Shown: positions 46,347 to 52,244 of the stretch, piece after piece
Layout: every line of letters starts with the position of its first letter
How positions within the stretch are numbered: the stretch's first letter is position 1
IMG/VR virus record: IMGVR_UViG_3300023284_000199
Span: 1 to 63,323 of that record
Origin: a virus
Length of the DNA stretch: 63,323 nt
Direction: 5' to 3' (one strand)
Made by a program: the position numbers and the translations under genes
The notes under the pieces: generated by a model
What the model was told of the DNA's origin: nothing
The model's database searches: none
What the model saw: only the letters and a program-made list of their open reading frames with translations

Positions 46347-46902
46347 TGTACAGATTTCTCTAACAAATTTAGATTCACGATATCCTTATCGGTATGTCGA
46401 ATCAATATTATCGGCAGCTTCTAATGTTGTTTTCACGGACTTGATTGCCGGAAATATTAGGATAGAAATATCTGATATAACTATTAGTGCCGATAATGAT
46501 CTAACGTTAGAAGTATCATCAGATAATGGCGTGGGATATAAATCTACGCTTCATGAATACAGTGTTATTTCAAAAGAAACTCAATCAAATACTCGTGATA
46601 TAGATGATACAAACGCTGGAACAGCCGCACTTATACAGCTTACTTCCACAACTGCAAATTGGGAATTGGATGCAGCAGCTACAGGTTCAGCTTGGATTAC
46701 GCTTGAAGTAAATAACTTAGATAGTTCTGCCAGATATAAAAACTTTGATTGGAAAGGTAGGTATTCTAAAGGTGATGATGCCGCCCCGGTTAAAGTTAGC
46801 GGTCATGCTGCATGGATCGGTACAGATGTATTAAATGCTTTACGAATAGGGCCTCCGTCTGGTACAATAACCGGAATAGTTAGAATTTTCATTGATCCGT
46901 AG
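46339..46902 (+). CDS. Detached C-terminal fibre domain
   Basis: A 187-residue protein homologous to the end of fibre 1: KETQSNTRDIDDTNAGTAA and TSTTANWELD correspond to positions near the fibre 1 C terminus. It begins eight bases before the fibre 2 stop in the +1 frame, and SSVQISLTNLDSR aligns with the fibre 1 sequence that follows the break. It may act as a separate fibre-tip or trimerising subunit. Confidence 0.65.
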   Translation: MSSVQISLTNLDSRYPYRYVESILSAASNVVFTDLIAGNIRIEISDITISADNDLTLEVSSDNGVGYKSTLHEYSVISKETQSNTRDIDDTNAGTAALIQLTSTTANWELDAAATGSAWITLEVNNLDSSARYKNFDWKGRYSKGDDAAPVKVSGHAAWIGTDVLNALRIGPPSGTITGIVRIFIDP

Positions 46903-46913
46903 GAGGGTTTGTT

Positions 46914-47318
46914 ATGAGAGATGTTTTAGATAATTTTCTAACCGCGTGGGCTATTATACTTAGTGTATCGGGTTTACTTATATGGGGCAGCTTACCTACA
47001 CAAGTTGTTGCTCATGCGGGACACGGTAGTTCTACTATACAATTTTGCCCTTCACTAGAAGAAGTTTCAAAAAATTTGAAAGATAACTACAATGAAACCT
47101 TAAAGTTTGAACTTTGGAATAAAGATATACCGGAACGAGGCAAATTGTATGTATTTTTCAGTGAAAGATATGGCACTTCTACTCTTGCAACGGAACAAAT
47201 ACCCGGTCAAGTATGCATTACTGGTGCTGGAAAAGGTTACGCAGAATATATAAATGGTGAAAAGGTGGTTCATCCTTACATTAATAAAGATGAAGAAAAA
47301 GAGGCTAATGTACAGTGA
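46914..47318 (+). CDS. Exported or membrane-anchored protein
   Basis: A 134-residue protein with a hydrophobic N-terminal segment (residues about 10-32) and a signal-peptidase-like VVAHA-G site. Two cysteines in the mature part could pair. A GGAGGG site precedes the ATG. The segment after the membrane helix is encoded by a copy of the GCAGCTTACCTACA box. It lies at the start of the lysis group; a role in lysis or envelope exclusion is inference. Confidence 0.55.
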   Translation: MRDVLDNFLTAWAIILSVSGLLIWGSLPTQVVAHAGHGSSTIQFCPSLEEVSKNLKDNYNETLKFELWNKDIPERGKLYVFFSERYGTSTLATEQIPGQVCITGAGKGYAEYINGEKVVHPYINKDEEKEANVQ

Positions 47319-47632
47319 ACCATGAACATAGGGTATTAATAGAAGAGACAGCGGAATGTGCATCTAAAAAGGTATTGAAAGATACACTTACTGCTTTAGG
47401 TATAGATGCTTCAGAACCTTTTCAAGTTCAAAAAGATATGGCGGCATTGAGGGAATTGAGAGTATTACTAGAAGACCCTGAAATCCAAAAAGACCTGATG
47501 CATCTTCGTAAATGGCGAGTTAATATGGAAACTGTACAAAGCAGAGGATTGACAAAAGCGGTAGGGTTACTTATACTTGGAGCATTAGTAGCTATAGGCT
47601 ACGGAATTAAAATGCAATTCTTTGGAGGATGA
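47315..47632 (+). CDS. Small membrane protein, holin candidate
   Basis: A 105-residue protein: a soluble helical N terminus (EHRVLIEETAECASKKVLKD) and one C-terminal transmembrane helix (AVGLLILGALVAIGYGIKM). Similar proteins precede endolysins in other phages. GTG start in a GTGA overlap with the previous stop suggests coupling. Because holins usually have one to three helices, it is the best holin candidate here. Confidence 0.55.
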   Translation: MNHEHRVLIEETAECASKKVLKDTLTALGIDASEPFQVQKDMAALRELRVLLEDPEIQKDLMHLRKWRVNMETVQSRGLTKAVGLLILGALVAIGYGIKMQFFGG

Positions 47633-47633
47633 T

Positions 47634-48050
47634 ATGGGGCAACTGCTTAGTGATTTGAAAAGAGATGAAGGTTTTAGAGAATACGCATACCAAGACAGTG
47701 AAGGTTATTGGACCATAGGTTACGGTCGTTTAATTGACAAAGAGCTGGGTGGAAATATTTCTGAAACTGAAGGTTTTATTCTATTGGTCAATGACGTGGA
47801 TGAAGTTACCAATGAACTAGACCGAGTAACCCCTTGGTGGAGACAGCTACCTCCTGATGCCCAAAGAGGGTTTGCTAACATGGCTTTCAATTTAGGGTGG
47901 ACCCGCCTTTCAAAGTTTGTTAAAATGTTGGCCGCATTAGAAGATCATGATTTTGAACTAGCCGCAGACGAAGCATTAGATTCAAAATGGGCAGATCAAG
48001 TACACGAACGCGCTGACAGAATCGCTGATCTATATAGAGGATGTGCATGA
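47634..48050 (+). CDS. Endolysin, T4-lysozyme type (GH24)
   Basis: A 138-residue muramidase. Glu12 in DEGFREYAYQD, Asp21 and Thr27 in DSEGYWTIGYG have the same spacing as the Glu-Asp-Thr catalytic set of T4 lysozyme. No signal sequence, so it needs a holin to reach the peptidoglycan. I start at ATG 47634, five bases after GGAGG; the TTG at 47622 is less likely. Confidence 0.88.
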   Translation: MGQLLSDLKRDEGFREYAYQDSEGYWTIGYGRLIDKELGGNISETEGFILLVNDVDEVTNELDRVTPWWRQLPPDAQRGFANMAFNLGWTRLSKFVKMLAALEDHDFELAADEALDSKWADQVHERADRIADLYRGCA

Positions 48051-48484
48051 TGTTGCGAAAATTAGGTTATTGTGTTGTGCTATTACTAGGTTTAAGTGCT
48101 TGTGGTGGAGTATCAAACGTAGGTGCTTTCCTTAAAAGTCCCGTAACGGGTGTAGTTAGCTCGGAAGAAGATAAGACCAAGCGAGAAAATTTTCGTTTGG
48201 TCACTCGTGAAGGTGCCGTGAATGCTCTAAACTTAGCTAATGATCACGGAGATATAATCGGGGCACAATGTTATCAAGGTATTATAGACTACATAGATAG
48301 TAAACCGGGAGTTGTAATCATAGAAAAACAACATGCTTTGGTTATATTTGAAAGAGGCCGACTTGGATTGAAACGTCTAAATGAAGGTATACCAAAACCT
48401 TTACTAATAGCCTGTGGTCCATTGTATGCTGACGCAAAAGCAGATATATCTAAGTTAGGTTTATTGCTCGGAGTCGCATTTTAA
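48047..48484 (+). CDS. Lipoprotein of the lysis cluster, possible outer-membrane spanin
   Basis: A protein of about 145 residues with a signal and lipobox LGLSAC followed by GG, so it should be lipidated and placed in the envelope. It overlaps the endolysin stop. At this place phages of Gram-negative hosts often carry spanins, but this protein is longer than a typical Rz1 and lacks proline richness, so the role is uncertain. Confidence 0.6.
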   Translation: MMLRKLGYCVVLLLGLSACGGVSNVGAFLKSPVTGVVSSEEDKTKRENFRLVTREGAVNALNLANDHGDIIGAQCYQGIIDYIDSKPGVVIIEKQHALVIFERGRLGLKRLNEGIPKPLLIACGPLYADAKADISKLGLLLGVAF

Positions 48485-48492
48485 AAAAGTCC

Positions 48493-48521
48493 TTGACATA
48501 CTAGGCACCAATCATTATATT
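48493..48521 (+). promoter_or_regulatory. Promoter of the tRNA array
   Basis: TTGACA (48493-48498), 17 bases, TATATT (48516-48521), nine bases before the first tRNA. Confidence 0.75.
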
Positions 48522-48529
48522 ACAAATAT

Positions 48530-48605
48530 GGGAGTATAGCCCAACGGCAGAGGCGGCAAGCTTAGACCTTGTACAGTGTAGGTTCGAATCCTATTACTCC
48601 TACCA
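48530..48605 (+). tRNA. tRNA-Leu(UAG), class I shape
   Basis: Acceptor GGGAGTA pairs with TACTCCT; anticodon loop CTTAGAC gives UAG. The variable loop is only five bases, unlike normal bacterial tRNA-Leu, so the amino-acid identity is less sure. CCA is encoded. Confidence 0.7.
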
Positions 48606-48610
48606 ATTAT

Positions 48611-48686
48611 GGGGATATAGCCCAACGGCAGAGGCATCGGGTTTAAATTCCAATCAGTGTAGGTTCGACTCCTACTATCCCTACCA
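48611..48686 (+). tRNA. tRNA-Leu(UAA), class I shape
   Basis: Acceptor GGGGATA/TATCCCT; loop TTTAAAT gives UAA. The anticodon stem has a C-A mismatch and the variable loop is short. It shares D and T arms with the tRNA before it. Confidence 0.65.
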
Positions 48687-48701
48687 ATTAGAGTGTGTGA
48701 T

Positions 48702-48950
48702 ATGGCATACTGTAGACAAATTGAAAGCGAGTGTGACGTTTACTGTTATGAAATGCGTGTAGACGGTAAATCAAAATGGATCACTCATTGGGTTGGATTT
48801 ACTGAAACTTTTTCAGACCCTAGTTTATATGAGTTTCGCCATCGTTTAAAAACAATCCGTTCATATGGATATCTAGTACCTGACAGAGTATTTGAACGGA
48901 TAGAAAGAGAAATGGCGGGACAAAAAAGGGAAAGTGTGGTGACAGAATGA
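48702..48950 (+). CDS. Hypothetical protein between tRNA genes
   Basis: An 82-residue protein starting MAYCRQIESECDVYCYEMRV. Four cysteines or aromatic pairs lie in the first 25 residues. Overlaps the next ORF by four bases. Function unknown. Confidence 0.5.
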   Translation: MAYCRQIESECDVYCYEMRVDGKSKWITHWVGFTETFSDPSLYEFRHRLKTIRSYGYLVPDRVFERIEREMAGQKRESVVTE

Positions 48951-49138
48951 CTGCTATATGTCATGATTGTGCAATTGCGAAAGGAGCAAGAGAAATTAAA
49001 GGTCATGTATGTACTATGAGTATGGGCTTATGTACCTATTGCAAAGAAGAAAAAGTTATATCAGGTACAAATGATTATCAGTGGCCTTTATCTAATGGAA
49101 AAGGATTTCACCCTATATTTAAATGGGGTTGGGATTAA
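48947..49138 (+). CDS. Small zinc-finger-like protein
   Basis: A 63-residue protein with CHDC near the start and, after a His-Val-Cys, CTYC, a four-cysteine arrangement that could hold zinc. Coupled to the ORF before it. Function unknown. Confidence 0.5.
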   Translation: MTAICHDCAIAKGAREIKGHVCTMSMGLCTYCKEEKVISGTNDYQWPLSNGKGFHPIFKWGWD

Positions 49139-49143
49139 CTAAG

Positions 49144-49216
49144 AAGCGGTGGCCGATTGGCTAGGTGACAGATTGCAAATCTGTTTAAGTGGGTTCGATT
49201 CCCACCTGCTTTTCCA
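49144..49216 (+). tRNA. tRNA-Cys(GCA)
   Basis: Stem ACAGA/TCTGT around TTGCAAA; acceptor GAAGCGG/CTGCTTT with G-U pairs; T73 and CCA encoded. Confidence 0.85.
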
Positions 49217-49217
49217 A

Positions 49218-49293
49218 GGATCGGTAGCTCAGAGGCCAGAGCAGAGGACTTTTAATCCTCGTGCCGTGAGTTCAAATCTCACTCGATCCTCCA
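49218..49293 (+). tRNA. tRNA-Lys(UUU)
   Basis: Acceptor GGATCGG/TCGATCC; stem GAGGA/TCCTC around CTTTTAA; CCA encoded. Confidence 0.9.
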
Positions 49294-49298
49294 ATTAT

Positions 49299-49373
49299 CG
49301 ACGGTGTGGTGTAATGGCAGCACAAAAGACTGTGACTCTTTTAGTGTGGGTTCGAATCCCATCATCGCGACCA
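49299..49373 (+). tRNA. tRNA-His(GUG) with bulged acceptor
   Basis: Stem AAAGA/TCTTT around CTGTGAC. The acceptor CGaCGGTG pairs with CATCGCG only if one A is bulged on the 5' side. CCA encoded. Confidence 0.8.
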
Positions 49374-49410
49374 AAAATACTATGCAGTGAATAACAGGAA
49401 AGGAATGAAT

Positions 49411-49692
49411 ATGGAAGCGCATGAAATAGATAAATATTTTCCTGACTGTGAAAGTCTAGAAAGTGTTGTAAACGAAATGTACACTAGGCTGTTGAAATAT
49501 ATATATATATGTCATGTGGTAAACTGTGAAGGAATTGATTTTCTAGAAATGCATATACATGATAGCGATCCTTTATTTACAGATTTAGAAAAAGAATTCA
49601 TGGAAATGGCTGGAAAAAATGCAGATTTATTAGCTAATAGATCATGGAAAAGAAAGAAGGCAAAGTTAAAAGTTAATCTTGGTGTAGCTTAA
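49411..49692 (+). CDS. Hypothetical protein ending inside tRNA-Pro
   Basis: A 93-residue acidic helical protein beginning MEAHEIDKYFPDCESLESVV, with AAAGGA seven bases before the ATG.  Its TAA lies in the D arm of the following tRNA, an overlap of 15 bases. Function unknown. Confidence 0.5.
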   Translation: MEAHEIDKYFPDCESLESVVNEMYTRLLKYIYICHVVNCEGIDFLEMHIHDSDPLFTDLEKEFMEMAGKNADLLANRSWKRKKAKLKVNLGVA

Positions 49693-49751
49693 CGGCAAAG
49701 TGATGGACTTGGAATCCATAGACGAAGGTTCGACTCCTTCCACCTTGACCA
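49678..49751 (+). tRNA. tRNA-Pro(UGG), imperfect acceptor
   Basis: Stem ATGGA/TCCAT around CTTGGAA. Acceptor CTTGGTG against CACCTTG has two T-T mismatches at positions 2 and 3. CCA encoded. Confidence 0.75.
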
Positions 49752-49771
49752 ATTTTTTTTTAATAAAGTGG

Positions 49772-49800
49772 TTGACAACGAAAGGCAGGATCACTATATT
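49772..49800 (+). promoter_or_regulatory. Second promoter in the tRNA array
   Basis: TTGACA (49772-49777), 17 bases, TATATT (49795-49800), after a run of T residues at 49753-49760. Confidence 0.75.
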
Positions 49801-49805
49801 AAAGT

Positions 49806-49887
49806 TTCGGATGGGCGGTTGACCGTATCGCACTGGTCGGATAGTAAGGCCAGAATAAAATGGGTTTGATTCCCATATCCGTGACCA
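49806..49887 (+). tRNA. tRNA-like gene, isotype undetermined
   Basis: A T arm ATGGG-TTTGATT-CCCAT and near-complete acceptor TTCGGAT/ATCCGTG with A and CCA are clear. The anticodon stem TGGTC/GGCCA encloses nine bases (GGATAGTAA), not seven, so the anticodon cannot be fixed. Confidence 0.5.
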
Positions 49888-49896
49888 AGTTTTATG

Positions 49897-49970
49897 GGAC
49901 GATTATGCATTTGCTAATGCAGCGCCATATTGGGGCGTGAAAGTCGGTTGAATTCCGGCATTGTCCGACA
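49897..49970 (+). tRNA. tRNA-like gene, apparent anticodon AUU, no CCA
   Basis: Acceptor GGACGAT/ATTGTCC, D arm TGCA/TGCA, anticodon stem GCGCC/GGCGT around ATATTGG, T arm GTCGG/CCGGC. The end is G-ACA, not CCA. An A at position 34 would be very unusual for Asn, so it may be a decayed gene. Confidence 0.45.
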
Positions 49971-49975
49971 ATTTT

Positions 49976-50049
49976 GTGGGTGTAGTTCAAAGGCAGAGCA
50001 AGAGGTTTCCACCCTCTAAACGCGGGTTCGAATCCTGTCACCCATACCA
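49976..50049 (+). tRNA. tRNA-Gly(UCC)
   Basis: Acceptor GTGGGTG/CACCCAT; stem AGAGG/CCTCT around TTTCCAC; CCA encoded. Confidence 0.9.
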
Positions 50050-50050
50050 A

Positions 50051-50156
50051 TACGTGTAGTTGTTAGAATCTATGGGCCGTCACATTAGATGATGGATTAG
50101 GCCGAAGTGGTTAGCGATTCACTATAGATTTGGGCAAAGCAGTACCACATACACGT
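50051..50156 (+). ncRNA. Structured RNA candidate, not a tRNA
   Basis: ACGTGTA (50052) pairs with TACACGT (50150). Inside, AATCTAT (50067) pairs with ATAGATT (50124) and encloses GGCC/GGCC and AGTG/CACT stems. No T-loop motif is present. It lies between tRNA-Gly and tRNA-Asp. Confidence 0.4.
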
Positions 50157-50158
50157 TT

Positions 50159-50235
50159 GCTGTAGGGGCCATAGCGGCAGAGGCACTGGATTGTCGATCC
50201 AGAGATAGCGGGTTCAAATCCTGTCTACAGCGCCA
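50159..50235 (+). tRNA. tRNA-Asp(GUC)
   Basis: Perfect acceptor GCTGTAG/CTACAGC; stem CTGGA/TCCAG around TTGTCGA; G73 and CCA encoded. Confidence 0.92.
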
Positions 50236-50241
50236 ATTTTG

Positions 50242-50286
50242 AAGCCTGTTATCATGGTACTTAGTGCGGTTAACAGGTTTCTTTTT
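50242..50286 (+). terminator. Terminator inside the tRNA array
   Basis: CCTGTTA (50245-50251) pairs with TAACAGG (50271-50277), followed by TTTCTTTTT. Confidence 0.65.
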
Positions 50287-50289
50287 AGT

Positions 50290-50396
50290 GGAGGGTTTCT
50301 AGGCTGGTAGGAAGTCTATATAGGAAGACGGTTTTCGGAGGTGTCCTATGTCCTTGATAATCGTTTAGACTTTGGGTTCAATCCCCTAACTTTTCC
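50290..50396 (+). tRNA. Oversized tRNA-like element
   Basis: Acceptor GGAGGGT pairs fully with ACTTTTC (many G-U pairs) and a T loop GGGTTCAATCCCC is present, but the total of 107 bases is too long. A hairpin CGGTTTTC...GATAATCG sits where the variable arm should be. The 3' end is C-GCA. It may be a pseudo-tRNA or carry an insertion. Confidence 0.35.
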
Positions 50397-50410
50397 GCAT
50401 AAACTTTTAT

Positions 50411-50486
50411 TTCTAGGTAGCTAATTCGGCAAAGCGACTGGCTGTTAACCAGGGATATGTAGGTTCAAGTCCTACCCTAGAAGCCA
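50411..50486 (+). tRNA. tRNA-Asn(GUU)
   Basis: Perfect acceptor TTCTAGG/CCTAGAA; stem ACTGG/CCAGG around CTGTTAA; CCA encoded. Confidence 0.9.
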
Positions 50487-50492
50487 ATTATG

Positions 50493-50542
50493 GGGCGTAA
50501 ACTGGTAATTCTAGATTGTAGGTTCGATTCCTACTGCGCTCC
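50493..50542 (+). tRNA. Truncated tRNA-like element of 50 bases
   Basis: Acceptor GGGCGTA/TGCGCTC and T arm GTAGG/CCTAC are intact, but only one short arm (CTGG/CTAG) lies between. The anticodon arm is missing and the end is C-CT. Probably a deletion product. Confidence 0.45.
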
Positions 50543-50551
50543 CTACGTTAC

Positions 50552-50642
50552 GGATAGACAAGCCAATGGGCGGTGGTCGTGGTTTTGAAAACCATTAGGA
50601 GTAATCAGTCTCGTGGGGGTTCGACTCCCTCTCTATCCGCCA
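50552..50642 (+). tRNA. tRNA-Ser(UGA)
   Basis: Acceptor GGATAGA/TCTATCC; stem GTGGT/ACCAT around TTTGAAA; long variable arm of the Ser class; CCA encoded. Confidence 0.9.
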
Positions 50643-50659
50643 ATTCGAAAGGAACTGAA

Positions 50660-50755
50660 ATGGAATATCTATTTGGTATGTTATGCGTATTGGTTCTTTT
50701 AGGTTTAGGACCACCCATTTTACACAAACTCAATGTGTGGATTTGGAATGATTAA
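50660..50755 (+). CDS. 31-residue membrane peptide
   Basis: MEYLFGMLCVLVLLGLGPPI then a short basic-aromatic tail. One hydrophobic helix. AAAGGAAC lies before the ATG. Its stop is the last codon before tRNA-Ile. Function unknown. Confidence 0.45.
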   Translation: MEYLFGMLCVLVLLGLGPPILHKLNVWIWND

Positions 50756-50829
50756 TCTGGTGTAGCTCAATGGCAGAGCAAGTGGCTGATGACCGCTGTA
50801 CGAGGGTTCGATTCCTTCTACCAGTACCA
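50756..50829 (+). tRNA. tRNA-Ile(GAU)
   Basis: Stem AGTGG/CCGCT around CTGATGA; acceptor TCTGGTG/TACCAGT has a T-T mismatch at the first pair; CCA encoded. Confidence 0.85.
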
Positions 50830-50833
50830 AAAT

Positions 50834-50904
50834 GCCTGGGCGTGGTCGGGCGGAAGTCTCATAAGCTTCCTAGCTGAGTGGTTCAATTCCCTCTCTTGGC
50901 ACCA
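50834..50904 (+). tRNA. tRNA-Met or Ile2 (CAU), shortened D arm
   Basis: Stem GAAGT/GCTTC around CTCATAA; T loop TTCAATT; CCA encoded. The D arm is unusually short and the T stem needs a bulged T. Met or lysidine-modified Ile2 cannot be told apart. Confidence 0.7.
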
Positions 50905-50908
50905 ATTC

Positions 50909-50998
50909 GGATAGGCAAACCAATAGGCGGTGGTCGCTGTTTGCTAGACAGTTAGGAGTGTAAGTCTCGTGGGGGTTCGACTCCCTCTCTATCCGCCA
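50909..50998 (+). tRNA. tRNA-Ser(GCU)
   Basis: Acceptor GGATAGG/TCTATCC; stem GCTGT/ACAGT around TTGCTAG; long variable arm; T arm identical to tRNA-Ser(UGA), so the two are paralogues. Confidence 0.9.
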
Positions 50999-51066
50999 AG
51001 TTTTAATGTCCCATATGTGGGATAATGTTGCATTAAAGCATCATAAGGAGGTTAAATGTTGCTTTT

Positions 51067-51258
51067 ATGGTACATATAAGTAATGCAATGATTGACCGAA
51101 TCTATGAAATGTGGCATAGTATGTTACGATATTGTCACAGTGAAGAATTTGACCAGAAAATGTTTGGAACAATGGTCAGTAATTTTAACCATACCTACAA
51201 AAGATGCAGTGTAGGGGAACAAGGAGAATACCATAGGAGAATATCTTTGGGACTGTAG
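51067..51258 (+). CDS. Hypothetical protein ending in tRNA-Ala
   Basis: A 63-residue protein with several His and Met (MVHISNAMIDRIYEMWHSML). The stop TAG is bases 8-10 of the following tRNA. A strong AAGGAGG site upstream fits better a seven-codon ORF at 51056-51079 that overlaps its start, so translation may be leader-coupled. Confidence 0.4.
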   Translation: MVHISNAMIDRIYEMWHSMLRYCHSEEFDQKMFGTMVSNFNHTYKRCSVGEQGEYHRRISLGL

Positions 51259-51326
51259 CTCAATTTGGGAGAGCGTCTGCCTTGCAAGCAGAGGGTTGTG
51301 AGTTCGAGTCTCACCAGTATCCACCA
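51249..51326 (+). tRNA. tRNA-Ala(UGC) with bulged acceptor
   Basis: Stem TCTGC/GCAGA around CTTGCAA. Acceptor GGGACTG pairs with CAGTaTCC only with one A bulged on the 3' side. CCA encoded. Confidence 0.82.
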
Positions 51327-51331
51327 ATTAA

Positions 51332-51406
51332 CGACTCGTAGCTTAATGGGAAAGCCTGCCGCTCATAACGGTAAAGATGGGGGTTCAAGTCCCTTCGGGT
51401 CAACCA
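51332..51406 (+). tRNA. tRNA-fMet-like (CAU)
   Basis: Acceptor CGACTCG/CGGGTCA leaves C1 opposite A72, the hallmark of bacterial initiator tRNA, with A73. Stem TGCCG/CGGTA around CTCATAA gives three strong pairs next to the loop. CCA encoded. Confidence 0.78.
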
Positions 51407-51413
51407 AACATAT

Positions 51414-51488
51414 TCCGAGGTAGCTCAATGGTAGAGCGGCATGTTGAAGCCTTGCGCGTCGGTGGTTCGATTCCATCTCTCGGGACCA
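51414..51488 (+). tRNA. tRNA-Phe(GAA)
   Basis: Acceptor TCCGAGG/TCTCGGG; loop TTGAAGC gives GAA; stem GCATG/CTTGC has one T-T mismatch; CCA encoded. Confidence 0.8.
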
Positions 51489-51495
51489 ATTTAAT

Positions 51496-51572
51496 GCCTC
51501 ACGTAACTCAAATGGCAGAGTAGCTGTTTTGTAATCAGCAAGTTGTGGGTTCAAGTCCTACCGGGGGCACCA
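51496..51572 (+). tRNA. tRNA-Thr(UGU) with bulged acceptor
   Basis: Loop TTTGTAA gives UGU; T arm GTGGG-like with TTCAAGT. Acceptor GCCTCaCG pairs with CGGGGGC if one A is bulged. The anticodon stem has one T-T mismatch. CCA encoded. Confidence 0.78.
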
Positions 51573-51590
51573 ATAGAAAGGGATTAAATC

Positions 51591-51767
51591 GTGATTGAAG
51601 AATCATTAACAAGAAATTGTCCCTTTTGTGGCAGTAGTAATATAGGGAAAAGTTCAGTATTTAACGAATTCCGTTTTGTATGTCGTGTTTGTGACACACA
51701 CGGTCCCTTAATAGTAGGAGAACAAACGTGGGGAAAAGCAATTGATGCATGGAATAGTGGGGATTAG
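51591..51767 (+). CDS. Lar-like zinc-ribbon protein
   Basis: A 58-residue protein with a GTG start and an AAAGG site. CPFCGSSNIG, then CRVCDTHGPL and a final AIDAWNSGD follow the pattern of the Lar restriction-alleviation family (CPFCGS, CxxC, GP, AxxxWN). Lar of the Rac prophage eases host type I restriction; activity here is inferred. Its stop TAG is bases 8-10 of the following tRNA. Confidence 0.7.
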   Translation: MIEESLTRNCPFCGSSNIGKSSVFNEFRFVCRVCDTHGPLIVGEQTWGKAIDAWNSGD

Positions 51768-51832
51768 CTCAGCGGTAGAGCCTCGGTGTTACATACCGGG
51801 TGTCATAGGTTCGAATCCTATATCTCCAACCA
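51758..51832 (+). tRNA. tRNA-Val(UAC)
   Basis: Acceptor TGGGGAT/ATCTCCA; stem TCGGT/ACCGG around GTTACAT; CCA encoded. Confidence 0.88.
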
Positions 51833-51835
51833 TTA

Positions 51836-51916
51836 CCGTAAGCTGAGTATTGGCGAACTCAGGAGGCTGTAACCCTCTGCAAAGCTGTGGTGGTTCGACT
51901 CCATCCTTACGGACCA
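51836..51916 (+). tRNA. tRNA-Tyr(GUA)
   Basis: Perfect acceptor CCGTAAG/CTTACGG; stem GGAGG/CCTCT around CTGTAAC; extended variable arm as expected for bacterial Tyr; CCA encoded. Confidence 0.9.
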
Positions 51917-51965
51917 AGTTACTTGAAAGCATGTTAAAGGAGTTAACTCGCTCTTAAAAGCATAT

Positions 51966-52043
51966 GTCACCGTCTTCTAATCGGTCTAGGAACCTTGATT
52001 TTCAATCAGGACAATGTGGGTTCGAATCCCATCGGTGATACCA
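51966..52043 (+). tRNA. tRNA-Glu(UUC)
   Basis: Acceptor GTCACCG/CGGTGAT; stem CTTGA/TCAGG around TTTTCAA; CCA encoded. Confidence 0.9.
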
Positions 52044-52049
52044 ATACAT

Positions 52050-52126
52050 ACCTCTGTGGCTCAAATGGACAGAGCGCGGGCCTACGAAGCCTGAGACTGT
52101 GGGTTCGATTCCTACCAGGGGTGCCA
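52050..52126 (+). tRNA. tRNA-Arg(ACG)
   Basis: Acceptor ACCTCTG/CAGGGGT; stem CGGGC/GCCTG around CTACGAA; G73 and CCA encoded. A34 would need host TadA editing to inosine, as normal in bacteria. Confidence 0.9.
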
Positions 52127-52131
52127 ATTCA

Positions 52132-52156
52132 ATACTAACTCTGCTATAGTTAGTAT
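52132..52156. repeat. Nine-bp perfect hairpin between tRNA genes
   Basis: ATACTAACT and AGTTAGTAT flank seven bases. No T run follows, so it is more likely a processing or folding element than a terminator. Confidence 0.5.
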
Positions 52157-52166
52157 GCAATCTAAT

Positions 52167-52243
52167 GTGGGAGTGGTATAATCTGGCTATTACGTCAGTC
52201 TCCAAAACTGAAAATCTGGGTTCAAATCCTAGCTCCTGTGCCA
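52167..52243 (+). tRNA. tRNA-Trp(CCA anticodon)
   Basis: Stem TCAGT/ACTGA around CTCCAAA; acceptor GTGGGAG/CTCCTGT relies on three wobble pairs; G73 and CCA encoded. Last gene of the array, one base from the opposing gene. Confidence 0.85.
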
Positions 52244-52244
52244 A

